NCBI GenBank assembly: GCA_021787335.1
Contig: JAJYMC010000035.1
Coordinates: 1 to 45,603, forward strand
Source: Bacillota bacterium
GTDB taxonomy: Bacteria; Bacillota; Sulfobacillia; JAJYWN01; JAJZPE01
Direction: 5' to 3'
DNA: 45,603 nucleotides
This document shows, piece by piece, positions 40,733 to 45,603 of the stretch. The stretch's first letter is position 1, and each line of letters begins with the position of its first letter. The notes beneath the pieces are model-generated. The model was given only the letters and a program-made list of their open reading frames with translations. It was not told the origin of the DNA and searched no databases. Made by a program: the position numbers and the translations under genes.

Positions 40733-41895
40733 CGGCGGCCGTCCTCCTTTCCGCTCCCGCGGGCTCCGTACCCGCGGGCGGCGATCTCCCGGAGGTAGGC
40801 TTCGTAGGCCCCGGTGGTCTGGGCCAGGCTGTCCCCGCCGAACTTCTCGAGCCAGGCCCGGGCGAGTTCGAAGGCCACGGCGGCCCGCCCGACCACGGAG
40901 GCCGCCGGGACGGCGCAGGCGTCGCCCCGTTCCTTGAGGGCCGGAGCGGGTTCCATGGTCGAGAGGTCCACCGAACGAAGGGGCCGACTGAGGGTCGGGA
41001 TGGGCTTCATGGCCGCGCTGACGATGAGTGGCTCACCGTTGGTCATCCCGCCCTCGAGGCCCCCGGCGTGGTTGGAGGATCGCCGCAGGTCGGGCTCGAT
41101 CTCATCGTGGACGGCCGAACCGGGCCGGTCGGCGAGGGCGAACCCGTCGCCGATCTCGACCCCCTTGATGGCGGGGATGCTCATCAGGGCGGCGGCGAGG
41201 CGTCCGTCAAGGCGCCGGTCGGCCTGGACGTGGCTGCCGAGCCCCGGCGGCAGGCCGAGAGCCGTGACGCGGAAGGTCCCACCGAGGGTGTCCCCGCGCC
41301 GCGCCGCTTCTTCGATGGCTTCGATCATGGCCCGTCCCGTCGCCGGGTCCGGGCAGCCGACCTCGCCAGCCTCGGCCGCCGACCAGGCCTCGGCTTCGTC
41401 GACCGGCGCGGTCTCCAGCCTGACCCCACCGATGGCCGTCACGTAGGCCCCGACGCGGACGCCGAAGGCCGACAGCAGGGCCTCGGCCAGGGCGCCGGCG
41501 GCCACTCGGGCGGCCGTCTCCCGGGCGCTGGCCCGCTCGATCACATCGCGCAGGTCCTGATGGTCGTATTTGAGGGCGCCCGCGAGGTCGGCGTGGCCCG
41601 GGCGAGGCGTGGTCACCGGCGGGCGGGCATCGAGGTCGGCCCAGTTCGGCGCGTCCAGGTTGGCGACGCTGATGGCCACCGGGCCGCCGGTGGTCCGGTC
41701 GCGGCGCATCCCGCCCAGGACGGTGGCCCGGTCGTGCTCGATGCGCATCCGCCCGCCCCGGCCGTGGCCGGCCTGGCGGCGCGCCAGTAGTCGATCGACC
41801 CGGTCGAGATCGACGGGGACCCCGGCCGGCAGGCCGTCGACGATGACCGTCAGCGCGGGGCCATGCGATTCCCCAGCGGTCAGGTAACGCAGCAT
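40729..41895 (-). CDS. aroC: Chorismate synthase
   Basis: 388 aa FMN-dependent enzyme making chorismate from EPSP, last step of the common pathway. Start ATG 41895 (MLRYLTAGESHGPALTVIVD), preceded by AAAGGGG; a longer frame upstream overlaps the gap. Signatures: GESHG, RRQAGHGRGGRMRIEHD, GGMRRDRTTGGPVAI, RPGHADLAGALKYDHQDLRD, RASARETAARVAAGA, GIDG-equivalent NHAGGLEGGMTNGEPLI and RGDACAVPAASVVGRA. It follows aroE after 41 bases, the only gap of any size in the aro series. Confidence 0.96.
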   Translation of the reverse strand: MLRYLTAGESHGPALTVIVDGLPAGVPVDLDRVDRLLARRQAGHGRGGRMRIEHDRATVLGGMRRDRTTGGPVAISVANLDAPNWADLDARPPVTTPRPGHADLAGALKYDHQDLRDVIERASARETAARVAAGALAEALLSAFGVRVGAYVTAIGGVRLETAPVDEAEAWSAAEAGEVGCPDPATGRAMIEAIEEAARRGDTLGGTFRVTALGLPPGLGSHVQADRRLDGRLAAALMSIPAIKGVEIGDGFALADRPGSAVHDEIEPDLRRSSNHAGGLEGGMTNGEPLIVSAAMKPIPTLSRPLRSVDLSTMEPAPALKERGDACAVPAASVVGRAAVAFELARAWLEKFGGDSLAQTTGAYEAYLREIAARGYGARGSGKEDGRR

Positions 41896-41936
41896 CGGCG
41901 AACCCCTTTCAGCGACGGGACTTAAGTCGAGGGACT

Positions 41937-42839
41937 TCAGCGGGAGGGCTGGACGGCCGCCCGCATCACTTCCACTGGGGCGTCGAGACCGGTCCACAGC
42001 CTGAAGGCGGCGGCTCCCTGGGCGATCAGCATCTCGCGGCCATCGATGGTCCGGCACCCGGCGCGGGCGGCGGCCACCGTAAAGAACGTGGGCCGGTCCC
42101 TGTAGGCCAGGTCGAGGGCGACGGGAAGTCGGGCCTTGGTGGTGTGGGCCGCGGCCCCGGGCACCGCCGACCCCCAGGCCTCACGGAGCCCCAGGGGGCG
42201 CCACTCCTCCTCATCCTTCAGGGGCGTGGCGTTGATGGCCACGGCCAGCGTTGGGTCTGCCAGGAACCGGGCCAGGGACGGGCGGTCGAGCGCGCCGGCC
42301 TCGGCCGCAAGGCCCAGACCTCGGGACATCTCAGCCAGCTGGGTCGCGGCCGCTTCGGAACGGTTGAGGACCAAGAGGAGTTCGAGTCCCATCCCCGCAA
42401 GGGCGACAACGACTCCCGACGCCGCCCCACCGGCCCCGATGAGCAGAGCGGTGCCGGGTCTGGCGGACAGGTGGCGCCTCAACAGCGAGCGCACCGCGGT
42501 GACGTCGGTATTGTGGCCGATGATGCGGGGCTGCCCAGGGCGTCCGGCGGACTCGCGGACGAGGGTGTTGACGGCCACGGCGGCGGACGCGTCGGGCGAC
42601 AGAACGGCGCAGAGACCCATCGCCGCTCGTTTGTGGGGGATGGTCACGTTGGCCCCGCCGAAGTCGTCGGCCGAGAGACGCTCGCGGGCCGCCCGGACGA
42701 ATTCGTCGGGGCCCACGTCCACCGCTTCATAGCGGGCGGTCAGCCCGATGGTCCGGAAGGCCGCGTTGTGCATGGCCGGGGAAAGGCTGGCGGTCACCGG
42801 ATGGCCGAACAGGTAGTAGCGCGTCAACGGCTCACTCAT
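41937..42839 (-). CDS. aroE: Shikimate dehydrogenase
   Basis: 300 aa NADP-dependent reductase, 3-dehydroshikimate to shikimate. N-terminal substrate domain: YYLFGHPVTASLSPAMHNAA, and GGANVTIPHKRA with catalytic Lys70; catalytic Asp112 in GHNTDVTAV. Rossmann fold with GAGGAASGVVVAL. The C-terminal LIAQGAAAFRLWTG is typical. Its ATG overlaps the aroA stop by 8 bases. All key residues are present. Confidence 0.95.
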   Translation of the reverse strand: MSEPLTRYYLFGHPVTASLSPAMHNAAFRTIGLTARYEAVDVGPDEFVRAARERLSADDFGGANVTIPHKRAAMGLCAVLSPDASAAVAVNTLVRESAGRPGQPRIIGHNTDVTAVRSLLRRHLSARPGTALLIGAGGAASGVVVALAGMGLELLLVLNRSEAAATQLAEMSRGLGLAAEAGALDRPSLARFLADPTLAVAINATPLKDEEEWRPLGLREAWGSAVPGAAAHTTKARLPVALDLAYRDRPTFFTVAAARAGCRTIDGREMLIAQGAAAFRLWTGLDAPVEVMRAAVQPSR

Positions 42840-44187
42840 CGGCCTGCAGGGTGGCCCCCTCGACGACCTGGGCCCCGAGGGCCGCCAGGTCGCGCCAGAA
42901 GCCCGGGTAAGAGATGGCCACGCAGTCCGCCCCGGCGATGTTGAGTGACCGGCCGGTGACGCAGGCGGCGATGGCCGCGGCCATGGCCAGCCGGTGGTCG
43001 GCGCGGCTGTCGAAGACGACCTCGGCGGCCGGGCCCTCGGTCACGGCCGCAAGGCCATCGATGGTCAGCCTGTCGCCGTCCACCTCGACCCCCGCCCCCA
43101 TCAGGCGCAGCAGGTCGGCCGTGCCGGCCAAGCGGTCGCTCTCCTTGTGGCGGAGCTCGCCCGCCCCGTCGATGACGGTCCGGCCGCGGGCCATCCCCGC
43201 CGCCACGGCCAGGACGGGCAACTCATCGATCAGAGAAGGGACTTTCTCCGCGCCGATGGTCACCCCCTTCAAGCCGTCGCGGCCGGGCCTGACCCGGACG
43301 TCGCCGCGCGGCTCATAGCCTTTCCCGGCCGCCCGGACCTCGACGTCGGCCCCCATCGCCGAGAGGACGTCGAGGAAGGCCACCCGGCCGGGGTTCAGCC
43401 CGACCCCCTCGACGGTCACCTCGGCTCCCGGCGCGGCGGCCGCGGCGACGAGGAAGAAGGCCGCCGATGAAGGGTCCCCGGGCACGTCGACCTCGGCCGA
43501 CCGGAGGGTCTGGCCCCCGGGCACGACCAGCGTCGAGGCGGTCGCCCCGCGGCCCAGTTCCCCGCCGAAGACGGGCAACAGCCGTTCGGTGTGGTCCCGG
43601 GTCGGCGCCGGCTCGGTGATCCGCGTGGATCCGTCCGCGCCCAGCGCGGCCAGCACCAACGACGTCTTGACCTGGGCCGAGGCCACCGGAAGGGCCCAGT
43701 CGATGGCCGTCAGACGGCCGCCCTCGATGGCCAGAGGCAACAAACGCCCGCCGTGGCGGCCAGTGATCCGGGCCCCCATGGCCGTCAAGGGTTCGGTCAC
43801 GCGGCCCATCGGCCGCTCACGCAGCGAGGCGTCCCCGGTGATGAGCGTGGTGAAGGGCAGGCCGGCCACGAGGCCGGCGAAGAGGCGTGAGGTCGTGCCG
43901 GAGTTGCCGGCGTCGATGACATCGGCCGCTTCAGACAGGCCGGCCCGCCCGGGTGACTCGACGGTCACGAGCGGGCGCGGCCAGGCGGCGACGGTCGTCA
44001 CCCTGACCCCCAGTCGGCCGACGGCGGCCATGGTCGAGCGGACATCCGCCCCGTCGCTGAGGCCGCGGATGACTGATCGCCCCTCCGCCAGAGACGCCAG
44101 GAGTAAGGCCCGATGACTGATGGACTTGTCGCCCGGAACGCGGACCGTGCCGGCCAGCGGTCGATGGGCGGAAACGCGGACCATCAT
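42832..44187 (-). CDS. aroA: EPSP synthase (3-phosphoshikimate 1-carboxyvinyltransferase)
   Basis: 451 aa. Sixth step of the pathway and glyphosate target. Catalytic Lys21 in VPGDKSISHRALLLASLAEG; DAGNSGTTSRLFAGLVAG is the phosphoenolpyruvate/shikimate loop; further DGSTRITEPAPTRDHTERLL, ELPVLAVAA and HRLAMAAAIA with the C-terminal catalytic residues. The loop carries Gly-Thr and no Ala substitution as in class II enzymes; sensitivity cannot be judged by eye. The ATG overlaps the tyrA stop by 4 bases. Confidence 0.96.
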   Translation of the reverse strand: MMVRVSAHRPLAGTVRVPGDKSISHRALLLASLAEGRSVIRGLSDGADVRSTMAAVGRLGVRVTTVAAWPRPLVTVESPGRAGLSEAADVIDAGNSGTTSRLFAGLVAGLPFTTLITGDASLRERPMGRVTEPLTAMGARITGRHGGRLLPLAIEGGRLTAIDWALPVASAQVKTSLVLAALGADGSTRITEPAPTRDHTERLLPVFGGELGRGATASTLVVPGGQTLRSAEVDVPGDPSSAAFFLVAAAAAPGAEVTVEGVGLNPGRVAFLDVLSAMGADVEVRAAGKGYEPRGDVRVRPGRDGLKGVTIGAEKVPSLIDELPVLAVAAGMARGRTVIDGAGELRHKESDRLAGTADLLRLMGAGVEVDGDRLTIDGLAAVTEGPAAEVVFDSRADHRLAMAAAIAACVTGRSLNIAGADCVAISYPGFWRDLAALGAQVVEGATLQADE

Positions 44188-45056
44188 CGGTCGTCCCTCC
44201 CCTTCCTAACCGGGCCGCCAAGGCCGTTGCGGAAGGCCCGGGCCCGCTCGTACCGGTCATCGTCGCCCGAGGCCAGGTCCGCGCCTGGCCTTGTCAGGTC
44301 GGCCACGAGGCCGTCGATAATCGTCCGCAGTTCGGTCCAGGCCCGGCCAGCTTCGGCCGCGTTGGCGAGGCACATCCCGCGCCCGACCTCCGGCGGACCG
44401 GCGGCCACCCGGGTGGCGTCGCGGAACGCGCCGGCGGCCAGCTCCTCGGCCGCGGGGCCCGCGGCTTCGGCCGCCAGGCAGAGACCGACGGCCAGGAGAT
44501 ACGGCAGGTGGCTGACGGTGGCCACGGCCCGGTCGTGGACGGCCGGGTCGATGTAGAGCGGGCGCGCGCCGACGTTCCTCGCCAGGTCGGCGACGGCTTC
44601 GGCGGCGGGGGCCCCGGCCCGCCCGGCCACGGCGTAGACAGCCCCGGCGAAGAGCGCGGGGTCGGCCGCCGACAGCCCTGAGCGTTCGGAGCCAGCCATG
44701 GGATGGCCCCCGACGTAAGCGACCCCATCGGGTAGCCTGCCCGCGATGGCCTCGGACAGACCGCCCTTGAAGCCGGCGACGTCGGTGAGGACCGCGCCGG
44801 GACGGGCCCCCGCGGCGGCCTCCATCAGGACGGCCGCGACGGTCAGCGGCGGCGAGGCCACGACGACCAGGTCCGCCAGGCCCGCCGCCTCGGCCGGCGA
44901 AGCCGCGGCCATGCCGATGGCCCCCATGGCGACGGCCCGCTCGGCGACGCCGGCGGTCAGGTCGTACCCGACGACCTCGCGATAGGCCCCGGAGCGGCGG
45001 GCCGCCCAGGCCAGCGAGCCGCCGATGAGACCGAGGCCGATGACGGCCAGGCGCAT
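44184..45056 (-). CDS. tyrA: Prephenate dehydrogenase
   Basis: 290 aa from ATG 45056; NAD-dependent, prephenate to 4-hydroxyphenylpyruvate, leading to tyrosine. Rossmann motif GLGLIGGSLA (7-16), then TDVAGFKGGL, GGHPMAGSERSGLSAADPAL and HDRAVATVSHLPYLLAVGL with the catalytic His. There is no C-terminal ACT domain, so feedback control by tyrosine through ACT is absent. The start overlaps the aroF stop by one base. It is the only branch-specific gene in the aro cluster of this window. Confidence 0.93.
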   Translation of the reverse strand: MRLAVIGLGLIGGSLAWAARRSGAYREVVGYDLTAGVAERAVAMGAIGMAAASPAEAAGLADLVVVASPPLTVAAVLMEAAAGARPGAVLTDVAGFKGGLSEAIAGRLPDGVAYVGGHPMAGSERSGLSAADPALFAGAVYAVAGRAGAPAAEAVADLARNVGARPLYIDPAVHDRAVATVSHLPYLLAVGLCLAAEAAGPAAEELAAGAFRDATRVAAGPPEVGRGMCLANAAEAGRAWTELRTIIDGLVADLTRPGADLASGDDDRYERARAFRNGLGGPVRKGRDDR

Positions 45057-45603
45057 CAGAGTGACCTCGATACGGCCCTGGCCACCGGCTCGAGCGAGCC
45101 GACCAGTTCGGCGAAGGCCGTCGGGACCATCGATTGCGGCCCGTCGGAGAGGGCTTCGGCCGGGTTGGGATGGACCTCGATCATGACCCCGTCGGCCCCG
45201 GCGGCCACGGCCGCCCGGCACATCCTCGGCACCAGGTCGACCCGCCCCGTGCCGTGGCTCGGATCGGCGATGACCGGCAGATGGGTCAGGGTCTTGGCCA
45301 GGGCCACGGCGCTGAGGTCGAGGGTGTTGCGGGTGGATGTCTCGAAGGTCCGGATGCCGCGTTCGCAGAGGACCACCTTGGGGTTGCCGTTGGCCAGGAC
45401 ATACTCCGCGGCCATCAACCACTCCTCGATTGAAGCCGACATGCCCCGCTTGACCATCACCGGCTTGCCACACTTGCCCAGCTCGGCCAGGAGGGCGAAG
45501 TTCTGCATGTTCCTGGCCCCGACCTGAAGCACGTCGGCGGCCTCGGCCACGGCCGGGATGTCCTCCGGGCTCATCACCTCGGTGACCACCGGCAGGCCGG
45601 TCT
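45056..45603 (-). CDS. aroF: DAHP synthase (3-deoxy-7-phosphoheptulonate synthase), partial
   Basis: The last 182 residues of a type I-beta (AroA-Q/KdsA-like) DAHP synthase; the 5' part lies beyond the window edge. First step of the pathway. Signatures: [79 protein letters not shown], and [21 protein letters not shown] with the metal ligands. Downstream genes follow with overlaps, so this is near the start of the supraoperon. Confidence 0.95.
   Translation of the reverse strand, partial: TGLPVVTEVMSPEDIPAVAEAADVLQVGARNMQNFALLAELGKCGKPVMVKRGMSASIEEWLMAAEYVLANGNPKVVLCERGIRTFETSTRNTLDLSAVALAKTLTHLPVIADPSHGTGRVDLVPRMCRAAVAAGADGVMIEVHPNPAEALSDGPQSMVPTAFAELVGSLEPVARAVSRSL

Overview
The window looks like a chromosomal piece of a GC-rich member of the Bacillota (Firmicutes), probably an anaerobic or facultative bacterium known mainly from metagenome assembly. 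The basis is a tRNA-sensing T-box leader, strong AGGAGG-type ribosome binding sites, frequent GTG/TTG starts, ferredoxin-fused EtfA, and an LPxTG-free Firmicutes-style D,D-carboxypeptidase. This placement is inferred from sequence features; no database was consulted. Bases 5-91 are an almost pure poly-G run and look like a contig-end artefact.

Layout. (1) 1-9588: acyl-CoA metabolism. An etfB-etfA pair stands divergent to a MarR regulator. A seven-gene minus-strand operon runs thiolase, 3-hydroxyacyl-CoA dehydrogenase, a stand-alone dehydrogenase C-terminal domain, crotonase, acyl-CoA dehydrogenase, a divergent EtfB and an EtfA with two [4Fe-4S] motifs. Together they form a complete beta-oxidation or butyryl-CoA spiral with its own electron carrier. 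(2) 9764-18951: mixed genes: a GNAT acetyltransferase; a frameshifted Mrr-type endonuclease in a lower-GC patch; a MobB-MobA fusion; a D-Ala-D-Ala carboxypeptidase; a CBS-PAS-HD signalling protein; a frameshifted DUF421 protein; a small membrane protein; tRNA-Arg(CCG); and a sulfite-oxidase-like Mo enzyme. (3) 19047-30111: a DEAD-box helicase with a terminator hairpin inside its leader, a TraB-like protein coupled to a methyltransferase, an ECF sigma factor with a likely autoregulated promoter and an unknown partner, amidohydrolase-YbaK-SDR, an ABC exporter divergent to a membrane-anchored transglutaminase-like protein, and a VapBC-type toxin-antitoxin pair with a visible operator. (4) 30170-33084: a three-gene MacB/LolCDE-like FtsX ABC system. 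(5) 33178-45603: an aromatic amino-acid supraoperon (aroF-tyrA-aroA-aroE-aroC-aroKB-aroQ), then a T-box leader whose specifier reads UGG (Trp), then a branched-chain-type (HAAT) ABC transporter whose permease and both ATPases are fused in one 917-residue protein.

The strongest functional story is at the right end. The shikimate/chorismate/tyrosine genes are followed directly by an amino-acid importer that would be annotated 'Leu/Ile/Val', but its T-box is built to sense tRNA-Trp: the specifier is UGG and the antiterminator bulge UGGC matches a G73 discriminator. I infer a tryptophan or aromatic amino-acid importer, switched on when charged tRNA-Trp is scarce.

A caution on sequence quality: two genes (endonuclease, DUF421), and possibly a third at the contig edge, are each restored by adding one base. 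Single-base deletions, real or from the assembly, should be kept in mind when judging the fusions and broken genes here.
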